Assembly: GCA_025201345.1 (NCBI GenBank)
Contig: JAIXMG010000003.1
Location: 1,488,001-1,552,000, forward strand
Length of the DNA: 64,000 bases
Source of the DNA: Thamnidium elegans
Taxonomy: Eukaryota > Mucoromycota > Mucoromycetes > Mucorales > Mucoraceae
Direction of reading: 5' to 3'
In this document: positions 12,078-24,072 of the stretch, piece by piece
Position numbering within the stretch: position 1 is the stretch's first letter
Layout of the letters: each line of letters begins with the position of its first letter
Position numbers and translations under genes: made by a program
Notes under the pieces: generated by a model
Told to the model about the DNA's origin: nothing
Seen by the model: only the letters and a program-made list of their open reading frames with translations
Databases searched by the model: none

Positions 12078-13383
12078 ATGACAGTATGCTATGAAAGTAT
12101 GCCCAGAAAGATAGAGAATGAAATAGACGACGAATATTATGATAGTTTACAAAAATATTCTACCTTGTATAGAATACTTTTATCTAGACCTTACTTGACT
12201 GAAACCACATTTAGTAAATGGAATCGTATAGATTTAAAACTAGTTAATGAACTTGGTCTTACTTTAGCTCACTTGCAAAAAAAGAATTGTTGGCTAGAAA
12301 TAGATTGTCGATTGTTAGTAGAAAAGAATGGTGAATTCAAGCTTTGCACGGAGTATCAAATACATTGTCGTCCGTTACAACACGATGCTTGGGAGTTTAA
12401 TACAAACTCTGGCATTGCTGGCTTTCATCATGACACGGAAGGTGACTTTGAGTATATGATTACGGCAGTAGATGAAGGAATGCTACTAAATGATAAACAT
12501 GACTGTTATATACAAATCATACCCACTTGTAAATCAAAACAATTGATTCAAGCATTTCCATTGGTTATTGGTCCTATTATGATTAAGGAACAATCAATTG
12601 TAAACACTTGGAACCAAGATGATACGTTGGTATCACTCGATATATTTCACGCTTACTACGTTGAAAATGATTCCTTCATGTTGATTAAGGAAAATTGGGA
12701 ATTGGGAACACCTGGTAAGGTATGGGATTCTGCACTTGTCATATCTCAATTATTCTTTGACAAGATCAAATCTGACTCGAGTCAATTCAAGCACCGTGGT
12801 ATATTAGATCTTAGTGCAGGGTAAGGAGAGCTGATTATATATACATATATTTACGGCTGTATATTTATTCGATATAAACGGTAGAACTGGATGTGTTGGA
12901 TTATTAATGGCTCTGTTGTATAAACAAGACAAGTCGAATTTACCTCGAATCACAATGACGGATTTACCCGAAGCATTAGATTTAATCTATCAAAATAGAG
13001 CGTACAATCGCTTGGAAAGTTACACGCATGTACAACCATTAAGATGGGGAAATCGTAGTGATGTACAACGGTTGTTGAAAAAAGGCCCAATTCATACCAT
13101 TATTGCTTCCGATGTTATTTATGAACCTGCTTCTTTTCCTAAACTAGTGAAAACTTTGGAATGGTTGAGTGAGGCTGTAAAAGATATAGATATATTTCTG
13201 GGCTATAAAAGAAGAGGGCTTGGGAGAGAAGATGAACAACGCTTTTTTGATATCTGTGCTGAGAAATTTATCGTCAATGTATTGCCTATTGAAGCCAATC
13301 ATAAAGATTGGATTATAGGAAATGGATTTTCAAACATGTTTGAAGAAACAGGTGTAAATGTATACCAGCTTGTCCCTAAATAA
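12078..13383 (+). CDS. METTL21/EFM-type lysine methyltransferase, 413 aa
   Basis: Seven-beta-strand SAM-dependent methyltransferase of the Methyltransf_16 group, which methylate lysines on translation factors and chaperones. Exons 12078-12820 and 12885-13383. The intron falls exactly inside the SAM-binding motif I; the join restores ILDLSAGTGCVGLL. Post-motif ASDVIYEP carries the D-x-x-Y signature of this subgroup. The N-terminal 235 residues are longer than in METTL21 enzymes and carry no domain I recognise. They may be a substrate-recognition extension as in some EFM proteins. The substrate cannot be assigned. Confidence 0.78.
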
Positions 13384-13549
13384 CCATTACCACCCTCCCC
13401 ACACGTACACTCATTTATCTTATCACTATATACTCTATTATTTAATACCACTCTTTTATTTTAGACATCAATACCATATTTTATATTGGTATAATATTAA
13501 ACATTTGCTATTTACACGCTTTTTTTTTGTTTTACTTTTTTTGTTTTGT

Positions 13550-14881
13550 TTACTTCTTATTCTTTCTCTTCTTTACCGAACTATTATTCTTTTTGGTTGG
13601 TTCTTCCTCCAATTCAATCTCTTCCAATTCAATTTCTTCTACGGGTGCTTGATTTTCTTTATTTTCCTCTTCAAGAACAATTTCCTCAACAGGCTTTGAA
13701 ACACGCTTAGACTTCTTCTTCTTCTTTTCATCTTCTTCCTTTTCTTCTTCAGTAGTAAATTCGAAGAGTTCCTTAATTTCACCACGAACAGCGGCAGTAA
13801 TTAAAGCAGAGAGGATACAAGCAGGTGAAAGGTAAAGAAGAGCAGGCTGAGCGGCCTTAAAGAAATGCATAACTACCATGGTAGTAGCTAACCCAATAAA
13901 GTAAGAAATCATGGCAGATGTAAAATAAGGTTTAGCAAAGTCAAGAGATCTGAATTGACCAACTGGGTTACGCTTCCAAGACATATGACGATCGTAACGA
14001 AGACACAAAGCAACAAAGATACCGGGAATAACAATATCACCTAATCCCAACATGGTGAAACCTGTACTAGTTTGAGAAAACAAGTAATCGATAATATTAC
14101 GAGGCCATAAAAGCTTGATGGGAGCATCGAAATTAGTAGCAACTGAGACCATAACAGGTGTATAGAATACCCAAAAGATATCATAAAAGAACAATCCACT
14201 TAATAAGATCATACCGGTTTTGAATGAATCAAGAGATAAAAGTTGAATAGCGTTAATGGAGAAGGAAAGACCAAAAATGTTGGATGCAATCCAGTTCTTG
14301 GTGTAGCTGTAATAACCAGTTAATGCAATAGATGCAACGAGAAGGAAACCGTGAATTACGGTAAAGCTAATATGAGAAACATCTTTTTTTTTCAACAAAT
14401 TAGTACAAAAAAAAAACATTATTTGTATATATAAAACTACTTTACTCTTTGATCTCTTGGAGATAGTAACCTTATACTTGGCTACATTTTTAAGACAACT
14501 TAAAGGAGTTATTTTCTTGACTACCATTAAAAGCGTCTTGGTGACAGCTGCACAACCCATTACAGAGAAATAGGCCGTCAAGACATAATTGATATATTCT
14601 TTATCCAAAAACTTGAAGGCAAGGTACATGGAAAATAATACACAAGAACCGATAATGGGAAACATATAAGCATCGCCAGAAGAAAGACTTTCGGAAATAG
14701 CCTCATCTTCATCTTCAGAATCTTCAAGTGGTGATTCGGTCTTTTTGGCCTTGGGTGCATTGGCAGGTCGTTTCATACCGCGAATAGAGGCAAGTGATCC
14801 GGCATAGATAGGAACCATGGCCATGGTGATAACGGCACCGTACGCAATGTACATGCCAAGGTCTTTGGTACTCGATTCCAT
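13550..14881 (-). CDS. Signal peptide peptidase (presenilin-family aspartyl protease)
   Basis: Multi-pass ER intramembrane protease that clears signal peptides and takes part in ERAD. Exons 14881-14446 and 14382-13550; about 422 aa. The two catalytic Asp motifs are present (FFYDIFWVFYTPV and MLGLGDIVIPGIFVALCLRYD), as is the QPALLYL (PAL) active-site motif. GLGDIVIPG identifies the SPP branch rather than presenilin. The C terminus is a charged Glu/Lys tail. A 63-nt, stop-free, in-frame intron (14383-14445) lies in the loop before VSHISFTVIHG; read through, it would add 21 residues. It lies 3 kb from a PEN-2 gene. Confidence 0.94.
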   Translation of the reverse strand: MESSTKDLGMYIAYGAVITMAMVPIYAGSLASIRGMKRPANAPKAKKTESPLEDSEDEDEAISESLSSGDAYMFPIIGSCVLFSMYLAFKFLDKEYINYVLTAYFSVMGCAAVTKTLLMVVKKITPLSCLKNVAKYKVTISKRSKSKVVLYIQIMFFFCTNLLKKKDVSHISFTVIHGFLLVASIALTGYYSYTKNWIASNIFGLSFSINAIQLLSLDSFKTGMILLSGLFFYDIFWVFYTPVMVSVATNFDAPIKLLWPRNIIDYLFSQTSTGFTMLGLGDIVIPGIFVALCLRYDRHMSWKRNPVGQFRSLDFAKPYFTSAMISYFIGLATTMVVMHFFKAAQPALLYLSPACILSALITAAVRGEIKELFEFTTEEEKEEDEKKKKKSKRVSKPVEEIVLEEENKENQAPVEEIELEEIELEEEPTKKNNSSVKKRKNKK

Positions 14882-16752
14882 ATTAAAAAAAAGAGAAAAG
14901 AAGATGGAGAATCTAATGAAAAAAGGGGGCGGGTCGAAAAAGAAGCCCTTATATATATATAAAAGAGTAAGACGTTCCTGATTATGATTGGCTTATACCA
15001 GTATACTTTTGGCGGATGTTTAAACAGTACATTGAACTCACAGAAAAGGAGACGCCGTTTTCTTTCTTTGTCAGTGATTGAGTGAGCTTCATTTGACTTA
15101 AACACGTATTTTTTTTTTTAAAAAAAAAAAGAAAATGTTGTCAGTTTCAATCTTTTTTATTTTAACAGTGATTTCATCGAGCTTTTTTTTCGCGATAGAA
15201 AGGGAAACATATGGTCTACTGCAGCTATTTATTAGGTTGATCGGATGTACGATTTACATGCCGTAACCTTTTTTTTTTTAACGGTAACTAGAAATTGTTT
15301 ATCTTTCTAGTTCGAATTAATACTCCATCGTTTTGCTCGCAAAATTGATGTCAAAAAAAAAAAGAAAAAGAAAAAGAGTTACAAAGCCAGTTATATTCTT
15401 TTAAAAAAGAAAGTGAAATGGTTATAATGTACTGAATAACTAACTATTTTCTGTATTACATTTCATAGGAAACGTCGATCAAACACAAGTAAAATATACT
15501 TTTGGTATATGACTACTATGTCCTCATCAAAAAATATGCAATAGTTATTAGTAATTTTTAAGTAAAAGCTTAAATAAAATATGTCGCTGCCATTATGTGT
15601 TTATATTTTAATTAGTATAAGAGTAACTTTTGAAAATAAGCGAAAGATGATTTATCTATTCTAAAAAAAATGATGGCTTAGGCTAATAAAATGGTTGGCG
15701 ACCAATTCATTCATCGAGTGAAGTAAGTGAGATGATAGAGAATAGAAACAAACACTATAAATACGTATATCTTCCTCCATATCGCCCAGAAATGAATCCA
15801 ATCGGGCAATCCTGAACTATTGCTAAGCATAAAACCAAAGCGTAATCAATTTATGGATTCTGAAACGCTCACATAAAGAAAGACTGAAGCAGTAATCGAG
15901 CCCCCTTTATCTCACCTCGTCAACATTACTCAACAGTCTAAAATATATTTCGAAAACCGTCCTTATTTAAATAAAATATTCCTTACTAATTTCAAAAAAT
16001 GTTTAGATTGAGGTCACAGCGTGTTCCAAATTAAGTTCCAAAAAAATGTACCACCGCAAATTGAGATATTACATTCAGTACAACTCTGGTACCACTCGCT
16101 TTTTTTGTTCGAGACCGAATTATGGCCTTCCCCTTATATATTCATTCTTTCAGAAACGCGTAAATATAAGTTCTAAATGAATACTGTACAGTGTGATAAA
16201 TAAACGCAGCAACTCTTTTTTTTTTTAAAAAAAAAAGATGTTTATTTCTGATCATTCAAGACCGCGTTTTTATAGTACTCCTTTTCATACCTATTCAAAC
16301 AATTGATTAAAATACAAGCCTTACGTAATGATAGGTTCTATCTTTTCTGTCGTAAAAAGAAAAAGTGCGTACAAGTGCAACATAGGCGAGTTAAGATAGT
16401 AGTGCTACAGAAAAAAAAACTGAGATTTTGTGTACATTTATATCACGCGTCAAAAAAAAAGAGCTTTTATTTATAAAAAAAAATAGACTTGTATATTCTC
16501 ACACATGGTGCAGCATATAATCATAGAAAAAAGGATAGTAAACCAAGTACTTGGCAAATATAATTCTGGTATATACAAACAATATGTTCATCCTTTTTGA
16601 TCGGCACTAAACATCGAAGTTGATACTGAAAATGACGTCGCTTCCACACTTGCCGGGCAACGCAATCGCGCTCACGTAAAATTTTGATCAACCGCGTTTT
16701 TTTTTTTTTTTTTTTTTTACTTTTCTTTTTTATTCAATATACATATATCAAA
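14882..16752. other. Intergenic 1.9 kb, divergent promoters
   Basis: Between the SPP start (minus) and the RPA2 start (plus). No ORF with family resemblance. Contains two TnAn palindromes (15109-15130 and 16216-16236) and a long T run at about 16698-16718 just upstream of RPA2. No tRNA A/B-box pair was seen. Confidence 0.6.
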
Positions 16753-17752
16753 ATGGACTACGGAAATACTGGATCGGGTTATATGAATGCCTCTTTCGAT
16801 GGATCTAATAAGACTTCTTCAACTCCTCATACTAGAGTAAAACTATATCTTTTTTTTTAAAAAAAAAAAGAAGCTTGCGTAGTAATTTGTATACAAATAT
16901 ATTTTTAATTGTAGAGACCTATGGGTGAACAAACTTTAAGACCTGTAACAGTTAAGCAAATTAAGACTTGTTCAATTCCTCAAGATCAAACATTTAAAAT
17001 CGATGGTTCTGATGTTACTCAGGTAATAAAACATATATTTGTTTTAAATCAAGGTCGAGACTTAAAAAAAAGTTTATATAGACCACTTTTATTGGTGTCA
17101 TTCGAGGAATTCAAGAATTGCAGACAAATTATGTTTACACTATTGAGGATGGTACTGGGGCTATTGAGGTTAGAAAGTGGGTCGAGACAAATGAAACTCC
17201 CGAGGAAGCTGAAGCTAGACGTTTATTAATGTAAGTTAAAATTATATATATATATATTTACGCAGCAAGGTATTAATATATACACGATATAGGGTTGATA
17301 CATATGTTCGCGTTAATGGTAGAATAAACAGTTTCGGTAACCGTATTAATATCGTTTGCCATACAATGAACCCTATTACCGATTTTAATGAGATCACCTA
17401 TCACCTTCTCGATACCATTGAAACTCATTTAAAATTTGCAAAGCCCAGTTCTGTAAGTTTTTTTTTTAAGGTTTTTAATATCATGTGAGTTATTAAACAA
17501 ATAAGATAGAGCTCTGCTATGGATATTGATACTGGATCAAATAAGCCAAAGGCTATTACTGATCATGTTACTGAAGTTATTGAAGAGTTTACTCATACTA
17601 CAGAAGGTTGTAACGTTGAACATATTGTGTTCAAGTTGAAAGGAAAATATACGGAAGCTGAAATTAGGGAAACTATTGAATATCTTGAAAATGAAGGTTC
17701 ATGTTATACTACAATTGACAGTGAACATATCAAATCCTGTGCCCCCAATTAA
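16753..17752 (+). CDS. RPA2: Replication protein A 32-kDa subunit
   Basis: Middle subunit of the RPA single-stranded-DNA-binding heterotrimer, used in replication, repair and recombination. Exons 16753-16836, 16915-17022, 17082-17230, 17293-17452, 17510-17752; 247 aa. A Gly/Ser-rich phospho-N-terminus (GNTGSGYMNASFDGS) precedes the OB fold (about residues 45-165: VTVKQI, TTFIGVIRGIQE, YTIEDGTGAIEVRKW, DTYVRVNGRINSFGNR). The C-terminal winged-helix covers about 180-247 (DHVTEVIEEF, IRETIEYLENEGSCYTTID). Length is close to other RPA2 proteins. Intron 1 carries a T9A11 palindrome. Confidence 0.95.
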
Positions 17753-17871
17753 GTAATATATAATAAAATAAAGGACTTTTTTTTTTTATTTTACATGTAA
17801 GGAGACTTTTTTTTTTTTATCTTTTTCTTTTTTTTTATTATTATTATTTATTTTTTTTTTCGTTGCTGTAA

Positions 17872-18228
17872 ATGCCAAAGCTTGAAAAGATGAGCTCGGA
17901 AGAGCATGTCAGTATAAGTAAAAAAATGTTTTATGGTGGGTTTGCTTTTTTGCCGTTTTTATGGCTAGTCAACTTTTTATATTTTTTTAATACGAGTAGA
18001 CAACCTAACGCACCAAAGGCGTTAAAAAAGTGTAAGAATTCTAGAAAGAAAAAAAAAAGATTATATAATGTGACATTAACACAAAGATTAGACATTTATA
18101 TGTCTTTAGTAGGATGTCTAATTTGGTTTATTATATTGACTAGTTGGTATGGTTTATTTGTCAATAGAAGAATAAGCTGGGGACAAGTAGCAGATCGTAT
18201 TACAGTGGTTATTCCCAAAGGACTGTAA
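17872..18228 (+). CDS. PEN-2 homologue, gamma-secretase subunit
   Basis: PEN-2 is the small three-segment membrane subunit that activates presenilin within gamma-secretase. N-terminal half: KMFYGGFAFLPFLWLVNFLYFF, shortened here to the key GGFAFLPFLWLVN, identical to the animal signature. C-terminal half: ILTSWYGLFVNRR followed by a WG and a hydrophobic tail ending IPKGL, matching the animal LTSW...RWG...IPLG pattern. The open frame encodes 118 aa, but a GT-AG intron of 60 nt (18032-18091) without stops fits inside. Splicing 17872-18031 to 18092-18228 gives 98 aa, close to the 101 aa of human PEN-2, and removes a Lys/Arg-rich insert between the hydrophobic segments. It sits 120 bp downstream of RPA2. 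Confidence 0.88.
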   Translation: MPKLEKMSSEEHVSISKKMFYGGFAFLPFLWLVNFLYFFNTSRQPNAPKALKKCKNSRKKKKRLYNVTLTQRLDIYMSLVGCLIWFIILTSWYGLFVNRRISWGQVADRITVVIPKGL

Positions 18229-18413
18229 TTGGTTATCTTTACTTGGCTCCTTGATCATTGTTTTCCATAGTGATACAGCCGCCGTCCGTCGTTGTCTTGA
18301 CAACGTAATAAATATTTTGCAACCAATCTAATTTTTTTTTCTTCTTTTCTCTCTCTTTATTAAAAATAAAATACCAATATACATTATTTATCCTTTTAAA
18401 AATATAATTTAAA

Positions 18414-18789
18414 ATGTCATCACTTTGTTACTTTTGCGGTTCAGGTATATACTTAATCAATGCATACCCTTCTTTTGACTAATATTCACTCTTATACAAC
18501 ACACATACACACATACACAGATAAACATAAATCCAGTGATTGTGTAAAGTCAAATATATCATTGTCATATTTAAAAAAAACTAAACTAACTTAATTATTC
18601 CATATTTAGCCTCAATACGTTATGGAAAATTTCCATCAACAAGAACAAGAACAAGAATTAGAGGACACGTATTTATTCTATTCAACAGCAATATCATTAC
18701 CAACACAACAAAAATTGTTATTGTTTCATCACCATGATGATGATACTCTTTTTTGTAACACAATAACACCAGCATCAAACATTTTCTAA
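18414..18789 (+). CDS. Possible short spliced gene, low confidence
   Basis: An ATG at 18414 opens MSSLCYFCGS followed by a good donor (GTATAT) at 18445, and an acceptor (TTTAG) precedes 18610. Splicing gives about 50 residues ending at a TGA cluster near 18738. Alternatively an unspliced frame from 18622 to 18789 encodes 55 aa rich in Gln/Glu and His/Asp. Neither product resembles a family I know. It could equally be a non-coding transcript or the 3' flank of the PEN-2 gene. Confidence 0.25.
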
Positions 18790-18983
18790 TTTCTTTTTTT
18801 ATATTATAATATAAATTATCATTTTTTTAATCCAATGAAAAGTCCTCCTTTATAATTTTATCTTGCGACCTTTTGAGCTACATTACTTTATATGTATAAG
18901 AATGGGTTTTTTTTATTTATTTGTATCTGTTTATTATATTATTATAAAAAAAAAGGGGAGTGGGGTTCGTGTTACGACAGCTG

Positions 18984-20425
18984 CTAAGCTGTAGCATGTA
19001 CAACGTAAGGTGAGAAATCTTGCTCAGTGGCTGGGATAGGTTCATCTGCGCTAGCAATATTACATTGATGGAATACACGTGAATCGGTGTCTTTTAATGA
19101 TCCAACAACTGAATGCAGAACGCCTCGGTTATGGAATATAACAAAATCACCGTCTTGCCATTCATGAGCAAATACATTCTCTGGGCTAATACTTGGGCGT
19201 TGTATCTTGTATAAAATGTCGCGTACTTTTTCCAAATCACCTACGGGCTTACCATCAATAATCAAGTCTTGTACTGCCGATGGATGAACTTGAAGATGAA
19301 TCTTGTTAGTAACAGGGTTCTTCCATAACTAAAATAAAAATAGGATCATAATTTTTTTTTTTTTTTAGCCTGGGTAACTAATTTATATATAATATTTTTC
19401 TTACCATAGGATATATTTTAATATCCTCTTCATTAACGGGCGGTAATTGCTCCGGTAAAAGCTCTTTACCTTCTGATACCATGCCTAAACCGGTAGGTCT
19501 TGATTTAGCTTTGGACATCCATAAATAAGGATGCGCAGCATATTTAACCTGGGTTTTAAATGCCAACTCCTTGAGTTCCTGAGGTAAAATCTCAAATGCT
19601 CTTTGACCAGAGATAACTAGATATAAAAAACAGTATTAAGGTTTTTTTTTTTTGGGATTTTTTTTTTCTTTGTTCTAGGTAACTTACATGCAGTTGTACC
19701 CAACTGAACTTCGAGTTTATCATTGGTACCGTCTCCATAAACAACGGTTTCACGTCTAGATTCCTATTTTTTTTATTTATGATCAGCGTACTATTTGTAA
19801 ATCTATAAAAACAAGGGGGACACACTTACAGGATTCTTAATACCGAACAATGTGGTAACCTTAGGAGGATTTAATCGATAAAGAGCAGCATCCATATGCC
19901 AGCGATAAAATCGAGTAAGGCCCGAATCCATTTCTTCTTTTGTTAAAGAGGTTTGATGAAACACGGTATGGCTAGGATGAGTTAATTTACGCTCTTCAAT
20001 ACCATAATGGTCTTTTACAACACCATGACCCAACAATTGCACTTGAGGCATAGCAGGTAAAGGTGATATATCACGAGCAATTACAGACTCGGTAGAGCGA
20101 TGCATTGCTCCATGACCGTAGACATCGATGTTTTGTGGATCGAACCGTTTGGTTAATTCATATTGTGTTTCGGGACAAACATGACCTTGGTTTCGAACTA
20201 CTACTACTTGATAAGTATAAACTGCTTCAAAGAGTTTTTCAAAGTCATGAGCTTTTTTTTTTAAAAAAAAAATAATATTAAGGTTAGTGTATGTACAAAA
20301 ATGTTTCAGGCCATATATACGACTTTACGAGTAATTGTTTCAAGGTCAAGGTCTGTTATGATTGCGCCGAAATCAACACCAGATTGTTCTTTTGTAGGAA
20401 TAATAGGTTCCAAAGTAAAAGTCAT
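18984..20425 (-). CDS. xanA: XanA-type xanthine/alpha-ketoglutarate dioxygenase
   Basis: Fe(II)/2-oxoglutarate-dependent enzyme of the TauD/TfdA fold that hydroxylates xanthine to uric acid, a fungal alternative to molybdenum xanthine dehydrogenase. Exons 20425-20329, 20251-19830, 19763-19688, 19616-19405, 19328-18984; 383 aa. It follows the Aspergillus XanA pattern from end to end: DFGAIITDLDLE, YQVVVVRNQGH, TRFYRWHMDAALYRLNPP, LGTTAFISGQRAFE, HPYLWMSKAKSRPTGLG, WKNPVTNKIHLQVHPSAV, FHNRGVLHSVVG. The metal ligands are H151 and D153 (HMD), with the distal His in the LHSVVG segment. Five GATA motifs lie 360-435 bp upstream. TauD enzymes with other substrates exist, but the similarity is closest to XanA. 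Confidence 0.87.
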
Positions 20426-23400
20426 ATTTCGTTTTATGTGTGTGTGGGGAAAAAAAAGAATAAAAAGGGAGGAATTCATGCTTCCGTATTAAATACAACT
20501 CAAAACAGTCGGAGTCACTATAGTCATATGTTCTCTCCTTCCCTTTTTATCCAATAGTAATACAAATATACCTGTCGCTTTAAGATTATACCTTCTGTTT
20601 GTTAAATTTCTAAACTAGTAGTTTCAGATACCTTTTCTCCGTACGCGCTAAAACTATGCGCTAAAAAAAAAGTTTTTTCTTCCGCTTACAGAAAAACTTT
20701 TATACCGAACTAAAAAAAAAAAAAAAAAAAAAATGTTATAGAATGGATGATACGGCTTAAACTTATTACCTGTTACTTACCGGAAAGATAGTTTATCAAT
20801 AAATAAAAAGATAAGCGTAAAATAGAGATGTTTCAATTGGAGAAACGAGTGATAGATAAGTTGTGTGTGTGTGTACCTTGTATCACATTGTATTTAGTGT
20901 TCCCCTATGTTTTTATACTGTGAAATTAAAAAAGAGTGGTGATCTCTTTGGGTATTGTGGGAAAAAGCAATCTTTTTTTGGTTATGTTGCCCCCAAATGT
21001 ATCATCACGTCAATAATGCACCTTTTTAATATACCTGGTATATATACGTCAAGCATAGAATGGTAAGAAAGATGTGGACGGGGAAAGCTGTATTTAAAAT
21101 ATGAAGTCAATACCCCCCTTTGTTTTACTTTATGCTTTACGTATTATCATTTATTCTAAGTACCCTGTGGTGTCAGCGCAAACGGATTCTGCAGATAAAA
21201 TGTAGTAGTGTCATACTTTTTTACATAAATTTTTTTTTTACCAGTCTTGATGAAAACAAGGCCGTATATCGGGGGAGAGAGTATTATTGACTTTTGAATT
21301 AATTCTTTTAAAATTTGAGTGCTCAAAAATTCAGGGAAACTTCAATAAATAGATAAATGATTTAGGCTTTATAGATAGAGTTTAGTATTTTGTCAATTTA
21401 GGTTTTATTTAAGTTCTACAATTACACTACTGTGCAAAAGTTGTTAGGTTATAATTGTGATTTGACGTAGGATGACCGTATCTGTAATTAAGCTTACTCA
21501 TCATTCATGGCGGCAGTATTATTAATGTAAAGAGAGATATTATATCTTCCTGTCCATGTATCTAACTCACGTATTCTGCATTTATAAGAAGCCGATACAT
21601 GTCAATACTGTAAATTAAAAGTATATTAGTAATAGATCATGCTATTTATTCGGCAGATGTAAAGAGATGTTTACATGTGGGCATAAATCTTAAATAACAC
21701 TTCATTCGGACCTTCCAAGTTTTTAGTTTCAAGTTTTCTCGCTAGGGCATAAGTAGCAACTAAATCAAGCTTCTTAAGCCTCTTATTCTACTCGCGGAAA
21801 CAATGAAACTTTTTAATTTTGACTAATATGTTCTTGGCATGATAATGGTCTTTGATCTGGTCCTAGGGAAAACCAATCCTGTAAGTTTTTTTTTCTTTTT
21901 TGCTAGGAAATACAAAAGCGTTACAAATAAATGACCCTGCTACATGTTGGCTTTAGAGTTAAGTCAATTATAAACCTTAACGACGTATTTGCGATCTATT
22001 TAATCATTTTTGTATAAGTACATGACTACAACTTATTTTAACAAGCCAACTTGTTTCATGCAAAAAAAAGCACTACACTTTTTTTTTAAAAAAAATAGAA
22101 CGCGTACCGAAAAAAAATTAACATGCAAGCACCTCTAGAACTAATTTTTCAATCTAATGCGAAAGGCAGTAGGAGCATGTCATTAGTTAGGTATTTTTTG
22201 TCTTTTTTTTTTAAAAAAAAAAAAAAGTATATTACGTAAGGGTATATAGACAAATTTATAGATACTGCTTGACAGAAAACAAAGGTACTAACTTGTAATT
22301 TCGGATATACTTTATTTTAATACAGACAAGAAAAAAACTAGAATAATGATCGTGTCTTTATTTTTCTAGTTGAAGATGCGCATGCATACATTTTTATTAT
22401 TCCTTGTAAAAAAAAAATATAGGCAAAAAAAAAAAAAAAAAAAAAAAAAGAATGCAGGGAGTTTATTGGCTTAATGGAAATGTAAATAATGTCAGATCTA
22501 CAGGCTCGTATGTAAATTGGCGTATGAAAATTTATAAAAACTGAGTAATATTTTTCAACTCGCACCATTTTTTTGAGTATAGTAAATTGAATCCCGAAGA
22601 TAACCAGATGTCTGGTAATGAAACAGTTTATCATATAGGCTAACTATGAGCCGTCTTTTTTTTTTTTTTTAAAAAAAAACAAAACGTAGCAATCCGTCAT
22701 ATCAAGGCAAATTATCTATATATGGGACGCTTTCACTATCTTTTATCGTTTTTTGATAAGGGGTTTCTCGGTATAATGGACTTTATATGAATAAAAATGT
22801 GAGTACAAATTATTCAGCATAATCCCATCTATATTAAATTTCACTGTGCTTAAAAATAATAATTGAAAGCTTAACCAATAATGATGAAATATGGGCACCC
22901 ATGTGTTACATGTGTTGGTAAAAAAAAGGATTTTTATAACAAGAGCAAGGAAAAGAATAACAACAACAATAAATTTTTTTTTTGAAAGGATTGTAATCCG
23001 CTGATATTTTTTTTTTTTTTTTAAAAAAAAAGAAAAGTTTAATAATAACGATGATAGACAATAGAATGATAAATAAATAAATATATATATTATAAAACAG
23101 TTGGGCCTAGAATGAAGCGTAAAAAAAAATTAGTTCATTCTCCCGCGTGATAAATCGAACAACGTTCAGATGATCCACATTTGTTTACTAGTATGTTACT
23201 TTAAAATAAATATATATTTAAACAGTTGGGAATATGTAAAATAATAATAGTACGAGCAAGCACATTCCGATCACAAGCAAAGTAATAATATGTCCAATAG
23301 AAACCCCAAATTTACTTGAACCATGTGAAATTTATAATTTTTTTGCAGTCGCTCCACAATGATTAAAAATCTACAGAAAAATAATAGCTTATCCTAAATA

Positions 23401-24072
23401 ATAAAAAGAGCGCATAAGTAAAAAAAAAAAAAAGGCGAGTCTAGTCGATTGAAACTCTATCTGAATTTATGCTGGTAACACTCAAAACGCCAAAATAGGT
23501 GTCTCCTTGAACTGTGCTGATCTGTCCGTTCACCTCCGTTATCATGTTATTTAACCCACGCCTCTCTTAACATTACTTTAAACTAAGACTATATATAAAT
23601 AAAATTTATTCATGCTTATATTTTTTTGCATGCCAAACCGGGAGTTTTTCTTAATAATCGATACATTTATGTTGTGCATAACTTTTTTTTATTATTATTT
23701 CTCCTTTGTAACAATTGTTCCCCCTCTCTCATGTATAATAATTCATCATGGAAGATCAGAAAAGAAAAAAAGGAGACTGAGAGAGAAACAAAATGAGAAA
23801 AAAAGTTCGTTCTTCATCGATCAAAGAAAAAGAAGGGTCCAGTAATTTTCATATGTACAACAAGCTATCTGTATGTTACACACATTTTAACACGCTTCCT
23901 CGTCATTAGATACACGCATTTCACCATCCAACTAATAATAATAAAAAAAAAAAAAGTATAAATATTAAATTCTATTTCCTGTTCTCTTTTTTTTTTTTTT
24001 TTTTTCTTTCTCTCTTTTTCTCTTCATTTTATTTATAAATACACTTACTACCATTTTTATTCTTTAAAGAGA
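20426..24072. other. Large intergenic region, 3.6 kb
   Basis: Lies between the xanA start (minus) and the GATA-factor start (plus), so both promoters are inside. No convincing gene: the short open frames are AT-rich and have no family resemblance. It holds four TnAn palindromes (22079-22095, 22203-22226, 22656-22679, 23007-23031), a GT run at 20862-20872, a 26-nt A run at about 22424-22449 and a pyrimidine-rich leader (about 23985-24070) ahead of the GATA gene. Confidence 0.6.
20786..20859. promoter_or_regulatory. Cluster of five HGATAR sites upstream of xanA
   Basis: AGATAG at 20786, TTATCA (reverse TGATAA) at 20793, AGATAA at 20809, TGATAG at 20850 and AGATAA at 20854 fall within 74 bp, 360-435 bp from the xanA start codon. 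AreA-type GATA factors bind HGATAR, often as close pairs, and a GATA factor of that class is encoded 3.2 kb further on. AT-rich DNA produces such motifs by chance, so function is inferred. Confidence 0.45.

Noticed and set aside
13358..13699. 113-aa plus-strand Phe/Tyr-rich frame
   Set aside because: Spans the T-rich 3' flank and the antisense of the SPP C-terminal Glu/Lys tail; composition is that of AT-rich spacer.
16090..16130. B-box-like GTTCGAGACC suggesting a tRNA
   Set aside because: No matching A box, acceptor stem or anticodon arm could be built around it.
23612..23845. 77-aa frame upstream of the GATA factor
   Set aside because: Low-complexity Phe-rich then Lys/Arg-rich reading of promoter and leader DNA; no family resemblance.
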